From Xanthoparmelia taractica (taxonomy: Eukaryota; Ascomycota; Lecanoromycetes; Lecanorales; Parmeliaceae), in contig JANQBS010000001.1 in NCBI GenBank assembly GCA_033085395.1, forward strand, positions 310,001 through 374,000: a DNA stretch of 64,000 nt, written 5' to 3'. Positions 43,167 through 54,840 of the stretch are shown here, one piece after another; positions within the stretch are counted from its first letter, which is position 1, and every line of letters begins with the position of its first letter. A program made the position numbers and the translations under genes. The notes beneath the pieces were generated by a model. That model was not told the origin of the DNA, made no database searches, and saw only the letters and a program-made list of their open reading frames with translations.

Positions 43167-44073
43167 ATGACTTCTGTACCAGGAGCCTCCGTTTCCAAGC
43201 GTAGGAAGTTCGTGGCAGATGGCGTCTTCTATGCCGAATTGAACGAGTTCTTCCAGCGCGAGCTGGCAGAGGAAGGTTACTCTGGTGTCGAGGTTCGCGT
43301 CACGCCGACTGTGACTGATATCAGTACGCCCTTTCACCTTCCCTCTACTTTGGTCCTCTCGTTTCTGATTAGTTCGTAGTCATTCGCGCAACACACACCC
43401 AAGAAGTCCTCGGCGAGCAAGGGCGCCGTATCCGCGAATTGACCTCGCTCATCCAAAAACGCTTCAAGTTCCCCGAAAACTCCGTCTCCCTCTACGCCGC
43501 CAAAGTCCAAAACCGTGGTCTCTCCGCCGTCGCTCAGTGTGAATCTCTCCGCTACAAACTGCTCAATGGACTAGCTGTCAGGAGAGCTTGCTACGGTGTG
43601 CTGCGTTTCATCATGGAAAGTGGAGCGAAGGGGTGTGAGGTGGTGGTTTCAGGGAAGCTCAGGGCCGCTAGAGCCAAGAGCATGAAGTTCACTGTATGCT
43701 CTGTCTCTTGTACGGCGCTGAGGCTTCATGCTAATGAGAGTGATAGGATGGCTTCATGATCCATTCCGGTCAACCTGCCAAAGACTTCATCGACTCCGCC
43801 ACCCGCCACGTTCTTCTCCGCCAAGGTGTGCTAGGTATCAAGGTCAAGATTATGCGTGGATCCGATCCCGAAGGCAAGTCTGGCCCTCAGAAATCCCTGC
43901 CAGACTCTGTCACTATTATCGAGCCAAAGGAAGAACAGACGGTTGTGCAGCCCATGAGCCAGGATTATGGTGCAAAGGCAGTTGCAGCCCAAGCTGCAGC
44001 GGAGCAGCAGAGGTTGAATGAGCAGCAGGAGCAGGGTGGTGAGGAGGGTAAGGAAGACTATGGTCAAGAGTAG
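43167..44073 (+). CDS. RPS3: 40S ribosomal protein uS3
   Basis: Exons 43167-43323, 43380-43693, 43747-44073 (introns 56 and 53 nt), 265 aa. Seen: SKRRKFVADGVFYAELNEFF, type II KH domain with RVTPTVTDIIIRATHTQEVL and GEQGRRIRELTSLIQKRF, then YGVLRFIMESGAKGCEVVVS, GKLRAARAKSMKF, DGFMIHSGQP and VLGIKVKIMRGSDPEGK, ending in a Gln/Glu-rich tail. Known: mRNA entry channel of the small subunit, also ribosome quality control. Intact. The start codons of this gene and of the ADE4 copy are about 300 bp apart on opposite strands, so they may share a divergent promoter. Confidence 0.97.
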
Positions 44074-44574
44074 ATGAGCATTTGGGGAAGCCGTGATCTT
44101 GTACCTTAGCATGCTGGTACATTACCGTCAGATATGAGTGCTGCAACCATTATCCAGTGGCTCCCTATTATTGAAATGCGTCAGCGAAAAGGGATAGTGA
44201 AGGCCGGGTTGAACTTTGAAATATTGGTATGAATTGCCACAAGGTATTGACGTCAAACTTCCTGTTGTAACGTGCAAGCTGGAAGTCAAGTGGAAAATGA
44301 AGATTGAAAAAATCTAGGTCATTAACAACCAGTACCCCTTTGACAAGCTGTATCCCCCGCCGTGGCGACCCGAAGGTAATGGAACATCCCATAAATGGGT
44401 TGCCTTTTCGATGATTGGGTAGCCACTGTAGGACTCCAAGGGTAAGACAGCATTGCAAGTGCACGAACCACTGTGCACAGAAGAACACGATCAATGATCT
44501 ATGTAGGTATCTCTTCAATGCGTCTAAAGAATCCTACATGCCCTAGAACACAAGCTACCCACGCATTACTCAAC
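44074..44574. other. convergent 3' intergenic region
   Basis: 500 bases between uS3 (+) and TPD3 (-). No feature recognised. Confidence 0.7.
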
Positions 44575-46814
44575 CTAAGGAGACGTTGCCATAGCATCTC
44601 CCACGCTCCCTGCCGCAGTCGTTGCAAAATACCTGACATCTACGTCCTCGTCTTGTTGTAATTTTTCCAGATTAGGTAGGATTTGCTGCTGGATGAGATG
44701 TTGACCGGTGGAAGAGGGCTGCAGTGTTTGACCTGACTTCTCGAGATCGATGATAGTACCATCGGCGGGCAAACGCTTGAGAACGTCAATAAGGACAGCG
44801 TAGGACTTGGCGACATTGAAGCGGATATTCGGAATTTCGTCAGAAACGAGTTTGTCCATCATTGGCAGAATGGACTTTTCGATGACCTCTAGATCTATAG
44901 CCGGTGCGAGCGTCTATAGGAGAAATTAGTTCCCTTGATCGTATGTGACATAGTTTCAATTAGGTGCGCATACCGAGATAGCGAAACATGTGGTCATTCG
45001 GTAGAGGTAATTCGGGTGTTTGCCCATCACGATGACCTTGGGAATAATGGCATTGCTCGCCCACCCAACCCCGAAGACTTCCGTGAGCTTTTTTAGATTC
45101 TTAGTAGCTGCCTCGCGTATTGAGAAAACGGTGTCGCCGAGCCAGCTCATGCAAAGTGTGCTCAGCTTGTCGTCGAAGAAGTCTTGTCCAAGTTGGCCTG
45201 CCAGCAATGGTATGTACTCAATTATCGCTAATCGGACGCGCCATTGCTTGTCTTCGGCTAACTGTACTATGGCAGGGAGTAGTGATTGGGACAAAAGCTC
45301 AATACCGATAACTAAGAAATGTCAGGACTAGTGATGGATGCTGGTCGAGAAATGATAATACCCTTGTTGACCAGCTCAAGCTTCGAGATTATGTGTAAAC
45401 GAACATCAGGGAATTCGTCTTTCAGCATTTGCAAGAACATTGGCAGCAGATGTGCAATGGTCCTAGAGGTACGTCAGTCACAAATTGGAGCAGCCAATCA
45501 CGAATTGCTTACTCTTCCTTGCCCAATATTGGGGCCAAACCACTGATCTGCGTTCCCAATGCCGCACGAACGTGTTGCGAGGTATCTGATACCAAGTCTT
45601 CGATACTGGTCATTATCTCGTTCAGTAGAGTCTCTCGATCAATCAATCTACAGAAGCCTGGGCCGCTTTAGCACATCATATCCAATACATCGAAGATGGG
45701 CTTATTGACCGGGAATCTGTCCAGCAACTGCAGTGCGGACCTCAGCTTCGGTATCTTTTAGGAGCTTTACGAACGCGGGGACAAGATCGCGGGTCACGGT
45801 TTCTTCATCTACAGCTTTTGCAATCTGTGACGGGTCAAGTCAGCCTTTCCTCCCGAGTCATGGGTAACGATAACGCATGCCTTCTCAAAGCGGTCTGCGA
45901 CCATGTAACGCACTCTCCAGCTCTTATCCTCGAAAAGACTCCGCAAAGCTGATAGAAGCGTTCCGTGACTCGTCTGCTGCTCCTTGGGTATAACCTCCGC
46001 GATTGAAATTAATATTTCCACTGTCAACAACCGAACACTGTCCTGGTCATCACCAGCCAAATGCTGAAATAGGGGTATCATCTCTTCAATGACTATTTGT
46101 GGCGGCATCTCCTTTACGAACTTCGCGAGGTTGTTCGCAGCCTGCCGTCGAACCATAGGAGTTTCATCGTGTACCAGCTGTCCAAACTGCTGGCGGAGTC
46201 CTTCCTGAGACGGAGGTGTTGCCTTGCCGTAGGGCACGTTGTAGAGTCCAGTTGCTGAGATCTTTGACGTAAACCAGTCGGCTTTTGAAAGGCGTACGGT
46301 GAGAGGAATGAAGTGATCTTCTACTTGGGGCTGTGAGAGCTCTTTGCATATCTTGTTGAGAGATTCAACAGCCTTTTCTCGCACCAGAGGCTCTTCGATC
46401 GCCGCGAGATTCTCTAAAGGTGATAGGAGCACGTGCCCATACTCTGGACCACCAACATATTCCACGAAACTTCCAAGCTCTTCGCTCAGGGCCGTAAGGA
46501 CTTCGTCTTCGTCTTCTACAGATTCTAAAGCAAAGTCAGTATGGTATTGGAGGAGAAGGAGGGTCTCGGATTTTAACGGCACTGACCGTCAAGGAATGGT
46601 ATAAGCTCCTCTCTTGTGCGTTCGGCACCTAGAGCTAGAGCTATGGTTGAGAGACGATGTATAGCATTGAGTCGGAGAAGAACGTCGTCGTGCTGGTGAC
46701 GGTCATACATTTAGATGCCAAAATGAAAGATGCAGTAGGTAAATAGTATACCTTGAGCTCATCAATCAAAACAGCGATAGGAAATAGAGGGTCATTCTGC
46801 CCTTGATCCTCCAT
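44575..46814 (-). CDS. TPD3: PP2A scaffold (A/PR65) subunit
   Basis: Eight exons (minus): 46814-46752, 46692-46587, 46524-45881, 45824-45710, 45657-45513, 45462-45362, 45311-44974, 44913-44575; 616 aa. Seen: HEAT repeats throughout, e.g. DELKHDDVLLRLNAIHRLST, PLVREKAVESLNKICKEL, DETPMVRRQAANNLAKFV, DSVRLLTVEILISIAEVIP, EDKSWRVRYMVADRFEK, DTEAEVRTAVAGQIPGF, EDKQWRVRLAIIEYIPLLAG. Known: binds the PP2A catalytic and B subunits; cell-cycle and stress signalling. The third intron starts with GC (GCATGC) if the product is to read FEK-IAKAVDEE like homologues; a GT donor 6 nt further on (exon to 45875) would insert Ala-Cys in frame. Intact. Confidence 0.96.
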
Positions 46815-47436
46815 ATTGTAATAAAGCCCGATCCAGACTCTTGAATACTGACTGGGATGGCCAAGTCTTCGTGACAGGTCGGGTCACTCTGGTGATTGCT
46901 CGGGCTATCGACTGGAGGGTGAGATTATTTGCTGCAAGACGTAGGCATTAAAGAGGACTCTAGGGACTGGAGATTGCAATGTCAGCTATGGTGAATCTCG
47001 TTTGAAGTTCGGAAGCTCATAATGGAAGCTTGTATGGTGAGAAGACTCGGTCGATGTGTTTACGATGCTAGATCGAGGAGTTCACGCTGACCTTTTGAGT
47101 TGAGAGCTTATTGAGTACCCAAGCTTTAGCTCAGATCGCAGGCAATTGGTGGAGTTAACGTTGCTTGCAATGTGTCTCTTCATGGGACTGTGCTGGTTCT
47201 GGCCCTGGACACAGGATCTGGATGTTGTGAATGAGGCTTTGTCGCCAAGCAATTTCAGCCCTATATTTACACCCAAAGGGTTTTTGTCCAAAGTGAAGTA
47301 AACTCGGTGCATGACCTCAACTCAAGCTCAAAAATCCTTGCACTGCCGTCAGAAAGAGCCCATTGCATCATCCGAGGTTTGCACTACAAGTGCTTTGTTA
47401 TTGTTGAGGATCTGATGTCCCAGAGGTAGTGTCAAT
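46815..47436. promoter_or_regulatory. divergent promoter region TPD3 / FRS1
   Basis: 622 bases between two divergent start codons. No TATA box, operator or ORF with motifs was recognised. Confidence 0.4.
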
Positions 47437-49577
47437 ATGCCTACTATAGCTGTCGACAAGGCGGCACTCTTCGAAGCTCTTGGTCAAGAGTAGGTAAATC
47501 TCTCCAGTCAGCCAATTGACTGTATACCTGAAAGCTGATGTACTATACTCCAGCTATACAACAGAAGAGTTCGACGAGCTTTGTTTCGATTTCGGTAGGG
47601 AGAGCCACGAGGCACCCATATAACAATCTGCTGACACTTTCTAGGGATTGAACTCGATGAAGATGTAGATATACACGTTCCTCGCTGCTCTGACATAGCT
47701 TAGCTAAACTTTCGACCAGACTTCAACGAGTGAGCGGACAGTGGTCAATGGCAAACAAGAACCGGCGCAGCTCAAGATCGAGATACCCGCCAACAGGTCA
47801 GAATACCAATAGGATTCTCAATCGATAGCTTTGGCTCATTTTCTGGGCTAGGTATGACATGCTATGTTTTGAGGGGGTATCTTTGATGCTCAATGTCTTC
47901 CTCGGAAAGCGCGATGCACCTCAATACTCGCTGGCTCCGCCAGCAGGTGGACAGATGCAATATCTTACAGCACATCAGGAGGTCAGTGGTCGAATCTGAG
48001 CCGAATTTAGGTACGCAGCGCTCAATCCTAAGCAGACGTCAAGAATAAGGCCTTACGTCTCCGGGGCGATTCTCCGGAACATCAAATTCACACAAGCGAG
48101 ATATGAGTCCTTCATTGCTTTGCAGGATAAGCTACACCAGAATTTAGCTCGACAACGGACGCTTGTTGCAATCGGTACGCATGACCTTGACACTATACAA
48201 GGGCCATTCACGTATGAGGCGTTGCCGCCCGAAGAAATACAATTTGTGCCTCTGAACCAGACCAAGTCTATGAATGCTGTTGAAACGATGAAGTTCTATG
48301 AGGTACGTATGGCATTGACTGCTTGATCCAAGAGGGCTATGAGACCTAAATGTCATTTTCAGAACGACAAACATCTCTCACGGTATCTCCACATCATCAG
48401 GGACTCTCCCGTCTACCCCGTCATCCTCGACGCAAATCGAACAGTCTGCTCCATGCCCCCAATAATCAACTCCAACCACTCCAAAATTAGCCTCAAAACC
48501 CGCAACGTCTTCATCGACGTAACAGCCACCGACAAAACGAAAGCTGAGATAGTAAACAACATCATTGTCACCATGTTCTCTCAGTACACTTCGGAGCCCT
48601 TCACAGTCGAGCCAATCCAAATCAAATCTCCACACAACCTCCAAACCCGCCAAGTCCCTGACCTCACTCCTCGCGAGACCCAAGCATCAATCGCATACAT
48701 AAATTCTTGCTGCGGCCTTTCTCTCTCAGCCTCCGAAATTTGCTCCTTGTTGAAAAGAATGTGCTATACCGCTTCTCCGTCGTCCGCCTCAGACGACCTA
48801 ATAGACGTCCACGTCCCGCCCACTCGTGCAGATGTACTCCACCAGGCCGATATAATGGAAGACGTCGCCATCGCTTATGGCTTCAACAACCTCCCGCGAG
48901 CTTTCCCCAACATCTCAGGCACCATCGCCCAACCCCTCGCCATCAACAAACTCAGCGACATCGTAAGACTCGAGGCGGCAATGGCAGGCTGGTCGGAAGT
49001 CCTTCCCCTGATCCTCTGCTCGCACGCAGAGAACTTTGCACACCTGAATCGCGTGGACAATGGCGCCACCGCCGTCAGATTGGCCAACCCTAAAACGGCG
49101 GAATACCAAGTCGTGCGCACATCCCTCCTCCCCGGTCTCCTCAAGACCCTCAGAGAGAACAAACACCACAGCGTTCCGATTAAGATCTTCGAAGTCAGCG
49201 ACGTAGCCTTCAAGGACCTGTCCCTCGAGCGCAAAAGCCGTAACGAGCGCCACTTCGCCGCCGCCTTCATTTCCAAAACTAGCGGCTTTGAAATCGTCCA
49301 CGGGCTCATTGATCGCATTATGCTCATGCTGAAGTCCGCTTTTATGGTTAGTGAAGAGGGCCTAGAGGGGAAGGGGATGGGTGAGAGCGTGTACTGGATT
49401 AGCGAGGTGGATGATAAGACGTACTTGCCCGGGCATGCGGCGGAGATACATTTGAGGGTGGGAGGAGAGGAGAAGGTGATTGGGAGCTTTGGCATACTGC
49501 ATCCGAGTGTGTTGGAAAAGTTTGAGCTGAGGTATCCGGTTAGTACGTTGGAGATTAACATTGAGTTCTTCCTTTGA
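47437..49577 (+). CDS. FRS1: cytosolic phenylalanyl-tRNA synthetase beta subunit
   Basis: Seven exons: 47437-47489, 47554-47594, 47645-47664, 47720-47796, 47852-47981, 48036-48302, 48363-49577; 600 aa, close to yeast Frs1. Exon 3 is only 20 nt. Seen: MPTIAVDKAALFEALGQDY, LKIEIPANRYDMLCFEGVSL, B3/B4 editing-type region with IRPYVSGAILRNIKF and QDKLHQNLARQRTLVAIGTH, B5 region VPPTRADVLHQADIMEDVAI, and a catalytic-like core with VRTSLLPGLLKTL and FEVSDVAFKD, ending STLEINIEFFL. Known: with the alpha subunit (Frs2) it charges tRNA-Phe; the beta chain proofreads Tyr. All phases agree; intact. Confidence 0.96.
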
Positions 49578-49949
49578 TGGGAGCGAAGACGGCCGAGGGA
49601 CGAAAGTTCGTTGCAAATAGAAAGAAAGCATTTCACTGTCTCGTGGCGATGACAATATCATAGAAGCATTACAGGCGCAGATCAATCTGTATCAATTATT
49701 GCTGATTAGGGTATCTCCCAAAAGAACCACCGGCCAAAATGAACTTATATGATAACAGATGCCACCCAATGCGCAGATAAGTCGCTCACAGAAACCTATG
49801 CTAAGGCCATGATACTTGAAAATTACCTAGGGCAGAGAAACAGGATAATGCATCAGTAAAGGATGGGGAGCGAACATGTCGTTTGTACGAGACAGGTCGA
49901 ATAACCAAAAATAATGCAGGTGACATACAATAGCACAAGCTGGCGATTG
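49578..49949. other. convergent 3' intergenic region
   Basis: 370 bases between FRS1 (+) and glycogenin (-). Nothing recognised. Confidence 0.7.
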
Positions 49950-52230
49950 TTATGACTCAGTCGATGTCAGCGGCGCCGATTCTTCACTGGTCTCAAGGCT
50001 GCGGGAGAGACTTCCCCTGTGAAAGTCGACGGTTTGGAAAGCCGTCGGCATCGCAGCTTGGGTTGATCCAGCCGTACGTACCTCCTCCGCATTCCTCTTA
50101 TCGTCGACCTCGGTCAATGGCGCGCTTGATGATCCCGGTAATTCTCTATCCGGGATGAATCGCCCGGGACTTGCTGGCCCTTCTGCCAGTATTTCCGACT
50201 GCCGGCGCTGGAGCTCTGCGAGCTTGGCAACTGGGTCCCACGCGCTCTGATCGGGCACACCCTCTGCGGCGGGAAGGTCGCCGGCGGCATCGCGCTCCGA
50301 GCCCCAGAACGACGGACGCCGCACTGGAGCTGGGGTGACGGGGAGAGAGGGTCGCTCGATTTCGGTTGGGAAGTCTGTTAATTTCATGCTAGGGCGACGT
50401 CGCTGAGATGCGTCTTCAACGCCAGGGGAGAATATAGGCTCGTCGCCACTTAAATTTCTTTGGTGGCTACTGGAGGTGGAAGTAGCGTTGTTGAGAAGTA
50501 CTTGGACTTTGGCGCGCCGGTTTTGTGGCAATTGAGATATATATCGCTCGATTTCAGGTACGTCGTCCCAAGCATTGGTTCGAGTGTAGGTAGCAAAAGG
50601 TTCACTGCTGCTGGGATGTAGGGTGGGCGTCGAGGGAGACATTGTCTCGGTTTGGGTGTCGTCGTCTTCGTCGGTGGTTACTGAGGGAGTGGCTTCTGGG
50701 GGTGCTGCGGGTGGAGGGACATCGTCTGCAAATACACGCGTAGGTTTGGGTGCGGTATATTCCCAAGGGAAGATTGGTTTAGGACGTTCCTTTGCTGGTG
50801 GAGTTGATGGGACCTGGTAGTACATGTCTTTTGGAGGTTCGGGGTATTTGGGTGCGTGGAAGAGTTTGTGATCTTCGGACATTTCGTAAGTCTGAGTGGG
50901 GAGGTTGGCGGCTTCAGGTCGGGAGTGAGTTGGTGGAGGATCGCTGTACATGGTCAGTATCCTTTCAACGGTCGTTTTGCTATCCTTGCTCACCGTATAG
51001 GGTCCCAATCGATGGAGAAGCGTCGCTGCTGTGCAGTGGGCATTGGCGTGACCTCTCCTTGCTGTATATCTTCAGCTAGATGAGTCTTATCGGTCAGCGA
51101 CGGCTCGGTAGTATGGATAGGAGCTTCCGGCTCTTCGAGCTCGTCGTCCTGTGGCTGTAACGAGGAGAAACCGTAATCTGTGCTTGACGTTTCTCCCTTC
51201 ACGTACTGCTGCACCGTTCTCGACTGCTTCTGCGCTTGGCCTGATATGTATGCCGTTGTCTGGTGAAGTTCATGAGCGGGATATATGATGTATGCTAGGA
51301 ATGACTTACTGGGGTCATGTAGTGCTTGTCATAGACAGCCCACCATCGCCCCAGCAACTCCTCATACACTCCACTTGTTCTCTTTTGTTCCCTCCCAATC
51401 AACCAGGGTTTTTCGTTCCCAATGTAGTGCACCAAGTTTATTTGGCTCTGAAAGTGCCTATAAGCAGGCACATATTGATAATTCCCACTGGGCGTGCAAT
51501 TATATGTAAAGCTCAATCTCTGCCAATCCCGGAAATGCATATTCAATAGCCCCTGGTCTGCTCCATCAAAGCTTATCCCTCTTTGTGCCAAGGCCAGAAG
51601 AGCATAGTAATCGCCCGTGTTGGGTTTCAGCGAGAGGACGCCGCTGTTGAAGCAATCCGGCCATCCAATATCTGGTACAGCTGCAAAATTTGGAGGGTTG
51701 TTGAACAGCTCATCAGGAGCACGTAGTGAGACGACGTCTGCGTCTATATATACGATGTGGTGGAATTGGGTCTGCCGCCAGAGGGCTATCTTGGTGAAGG
51801 TGGAAACGAGGTCTGGCCGGTTCATGAGGTAGAGATTTTGCGGAGACTTGTTTGTGATACGGTCGACAGGTATGATGTGGTCGTATATTGTCTGCAAAGT
51901 ACTGTTAGCGGGCTTGTCTGCACTGAAATCACTGGTGTACCTTGAGCTCCTCGAGTGTCGAGGCCGATAGAGAGTCGAGGGTGACGAGAATAGCCAATAG
52001 CTTCCGAGTACTGTTGTCTCGTAAGGAATGTGCAAGCACCATGGCACCTGATACATCTTTTCAGTATTGAGTCTGTTGAAGAGTGTCGACATTCTCACCG
52101 GGCAGGTATGAATCGCTTGTGAGCAGCTACAGAAAGTCAATGCTGTATCCCGCAAGAGGCTTATCCAAGGGTGGAGAAAGGAGATTGATTGACTGACGGT
52201 GCAGAAGGCATCTTGGCTTGCTGCTGCCAT
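49950..52230 (-). CDS. GLG1: glycogenin (self-glucosylating initiator of glycogen)
   Basis: Six exons (minus): 52230-52198, 52126-52099, 52047-51941, 51891-51310, 51259-50994, 50943-49950; 669 aa, introns 49-71 nt. Seen: GT8 domain in residues 1-250 (AFCTLLTSDSYLPGAMVLAH, DNSTRKLLAILVTLDSLS, KIALWRQTQFHHIVYIDADV with the Mn-binding D-A-D, CFNSGVLSLKPN, DGADQGLLN, LVHYIGNEKPWL). A long low-complexity region follows, with the conserved fungal segment NAWDDVPEIERYISQLPQNR near residue 480. Known: transfers glucose from UDP-Glc to its own Tyr, priming glycogen synthase. Exon 2 is 28 nt. Intact. Confidence 0.95.
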
Positions 52231-52731
52231 ACTCGTAGACGACTGCCCACCACAAAGCTTGTTGGAGGATATGAAGTGGGTTGATGGTAAAAGAAAAACA
52301 GCTTTCTTCCCCACTTGAAGCTCAGAAGTTGGATTTGAGTGTCACATGCAAAGCCAAACAGAATGCCCCACGTCTAAACCCTAATTTCTAGGGGACTAGC
52401 CGGGGGCGCACTGCCAACTCGTAGCATCCCCCTCGACCCTAAGTAGGAAAATTCTTCTGCTTTTAACGATTTGATATCTTCAAGCCTTGAACGAAATGTG
52501 TATGCCATGAGTATGATTTCTAAGACTTGATACTCTTCATCAAACGTTATATGGAAACAGATGCCTCAATGCATGCATGTCCAAGTACGTCGATCAATCC
52601 TCGTTACTTGGTACCAACCCCTATCGCGAGATCTTGTCAGTGAATAGATGACGAAAGAAAGTAGAGGGTTGTTATTCGTCTCCTCATCCCTAACATTCAT
52701 CTTCAACACTTACCAGTGCATTTCTCTCTTT
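52231..52731. other. intergenic, upstream of glycogenin
   Basis: 500 bases between glycogenin and the F-box gene, both minus strand. No feature recognised beyond an isolated AAACCCTAA near 52376. Confidence 0.6.
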
Positions 52732-54840
52732 TCACATAACCGCACACCCTCCACTCCTGGCCCTTCTCCTCCCATTCCTCGGTCCTCCCTCTTCCTCATC
52801 CGCATGCACCATCGCCGCTTCCCTTAACCTCCGCCTCCGTCTTCTCGCACCAGCTCCTTGTGCACCAGCCTCCTCACTCGCAACCATATAGTCCGCCCAT
52901 TTTCTTTCCAGCCTGCTTGCGGCCTTCGCCTCGCCCTTCAGCACCCTCTTCATGTGCTCATTGACAGTGTCTTGATACCCGTAAAAGCATTTCAGAGAGA
53001 TAACTTCTTGTCTATTGGGTTCGGTATTACGGGAGAGGATCTCGCGCACACCGGTCCACGTAACATTTTGGCAATCGTAGACGACGAGATGAAGGCCCAC
53101 GGTTGGGGGAGAGTTAGTGGCCAAAGGGTTGTTACGGTCACGGATGCGGATTTGCGCTGCAGCTTCGGTCAAGACGAGATCCGAGACGCGGGTGTTGTCC
53201 ATAAAGACTGTACGAAGCCTCGGGCAAGACTTGATGACTCGGAGCATGCCACTATCGCCGAGGTTCTCGCAGTAGCTGATGTTGAGGTGCTGAAGATTTG
53301 CAGCACATGGAGATCTAGCGAGGGTCTGGAGAGTGCTGTTCGAGAGGTGGTCAACCTCTTCCAGGTTCAGGTGGGACATATATGGTGTCGTTTCGAGTAT
53401 TCCCGTAAGCGCATCATCGGTCAATTCTTCACAGTAAGAGAGCTGAAGACCGCAGAGAATCGGCACATTGCCTGCCAGACATTTGACGCCTTTGTCGGTG
53501 AGTTGAGAACACCGGCTGAAATCAAGGTGACGGAATTTGCGAGGAGAGACCACGGCTCGTTCAGTCAAAGGATCAATTTCAGGGTCGACACCTTGAATGA
53601 GTACCTGAAGAGCATTATCGTCAAACTCGATGCAATGATCGACAAATAGCCTTTCAAGAGTGTTGCGATTGAACAACTCAAGAAGGAGTGCTTGATCGTC
53701 GAAACCTTTGACCTCTCCTGCTCGTAGATCTTTGAGTCGAGAGCATGATTGTACGACTCTGATTAGTCCCCTTGAATCAACATTCTCGCACCATGATATG
53801 TTGAGATGCTCCAACTGTGGACAATTTTGAGCGATGATTCTAAGAGCAGAGTTGCTGAGACCCTTCATGCCTGAAAGATTGATGTGTATGAGCCGTGGGT
53901 TCCGAAGAAGGAAGTAATGCACTGAGCTCCTGTCGATACGGCAACCCTCGAGGGAGAAGTATTCCAAGTTTCTGCAAGCATTTGTTATACTTTGGCCGTC
54001 TTTGCCCCAACTCTCCGGCATCTGCACACAGCCCCTCAGGTTGAGATCTCTCACAAAAGGTCCAGCTCTCTCTAAGATTTTTGTCAGCGACGCCGCAGGT
54101 ATGTCTTGATAATACTCTTGGGTATCGAGACTACTCCACAGCTGTCCATCAAAGCACATGTTATGCCACCTCCTTGAGACTGCCGAGCACCGGACGATCT
54201 CTTTTGGTCTCAGGAACTGGAATATGTGCATTGCTAACTCCTGAGGCATCTCATTCCAAAAATTGAAGTTCCTCCTCTTACGAAGCTCCTTTACACGTAC
54301 TATCGGCTTCGAGAAATAGTCCTCAAACACACCAGCCATCCCTGACGAGACCGCGGACGTTGCTTCTTTTGTGCCCGCCCGCATGTCTGCCGGTAGAGGT
54401 ACACTCTTTGGCATAGAAGAAGCATGACCGACAAGCTCACTGTCAAGACATCGGATCCGAGCGCCAGAATCGAGGTTTTGATTCTCTGGACTAGGTGTAC
54501 TTGCTACTGAAGTTGGCGCGGTCGAGAAAGCGCCGGACTGGGTGGAAGAATAGGAGTTCCCATACGAGTGGCATTGCCTGGAATTGGAGGATGATAGAGA
54601 TACGCAAGACATGGAACCTTTGCTACCACCTGAATAAGAATGGGGAGGAGCTCGGCGCGTCGAAGCTAGCGATTGAGAAGACGACATTCTTTGTAGGCTC
54701 TGCAAGAGACGCCGATGGCCCTTAAGCTTGGGTGGCTGCTCGAATGGGATGGGCCCTCCTGGAAGGGATGATCCATGTGCGCTGATAGGAGTCACCGCCC
54801 CAGGCGATTCGGTCATCTCGTCCCAAATCACCTGAGACAT
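52732..54840 (-). CDS. F-box/LRR protein with C-terminal CaaX box
   Basis: Single exon, 702 aa from the first in-frame ATG (54838-54840); the frame is open upstream to 54942, so an upstream exon is possible. Seen: Ser-rich N-terminus; F-box about residues 188-235 (FWNEMPQELAMHIFQFLRPK, CSAVSRRWHNMC); AMN1/GRR1-type cysteine-containing leucine-rich repeats about 270-590 (LNLRGCVQMPES, LEHLNISWCENVDSRGL, FRHLDFSRCSQLTDKGV, LQHLNISYCENLGDSGM); Arg/Ala-rich tail ending SGGCAVM. Known: F-box proteins recruit substrates to SCF (Skp1-Cul1) ubiquitin ligases. CAVM is a good farnesylation signal, which predicts membrane attachment, as known for prenylated human FBXL2. Substrate unknown. Confidence 0.88.
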   Translation of the reverse strand: MSQVIWDEMTESPGAVTPISAHGSSLPGGPIPFEQPPKLKGHRRLLQSLQRMSSSQSLASTRRAPPHSYSGGSKGSMSCVSLSSSNSRQCHSYGNSYSSTQSGAFSTAPTSVASTPSPENQNLDSGARIRCLDSELVGHASSMPKSVPLPADMRAGTKEATSAVSSGMAGVFEDYFSKPIVRVKELRKRRNFNFWNEMPQELAMHIFQFLRPKEIVRCSAVSRRWHNMCFDGQLWSSLDTQEYYQDIPAASLTKILERAGPFVRDLNLRGCVQMPESWGKDGQSITNACRNLEYFSLEGCRIDRSSVHYFLLRNPRLIHINLSGMKGLSNSALRIIAQNCPQLEHLNISWCENVDSRGLIRVVQSCSRLKDLRAGEVKGFDDQALLLELFNRNTLERLFVDHCIEFDDNALQVLIQGVDPEIDPLTERAVVSPRKFRHLDFSRCSQLTDKGVKCLAGNVPILCGLQLSYCEELTDDALTGILETTPYMSHLNLEEVDHLSNSTLQTLARSPCAANLQHLNISYCENLGDSGMLRVIKSCPRLRTVFMDNTRVSDLVLTEAAAQIRIRDRNNPLATNSPPTVGLHLVVYDCQNVTWTGVREILSRNTEPNRQEVISLKCFYGYQDTVNEHMKRVLKGEAKAASRLERKWADYMVASEEAGAQGAGARRRRRRLREAAMVHADEEEGGPRNGRRRARSGGCAVM

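Noticed and set aside
48875..49636. 253-codon minus-strand frame opposite FRS1
   Set aside because: Shadow of the conserved PheRS beta catalytic exon.
52858..53649. 263-codon plus-strand frame opposite the F-box/LRR gene
   Set aside because: Antisense shadow of the LRR region; the minus frame has regular repeats.
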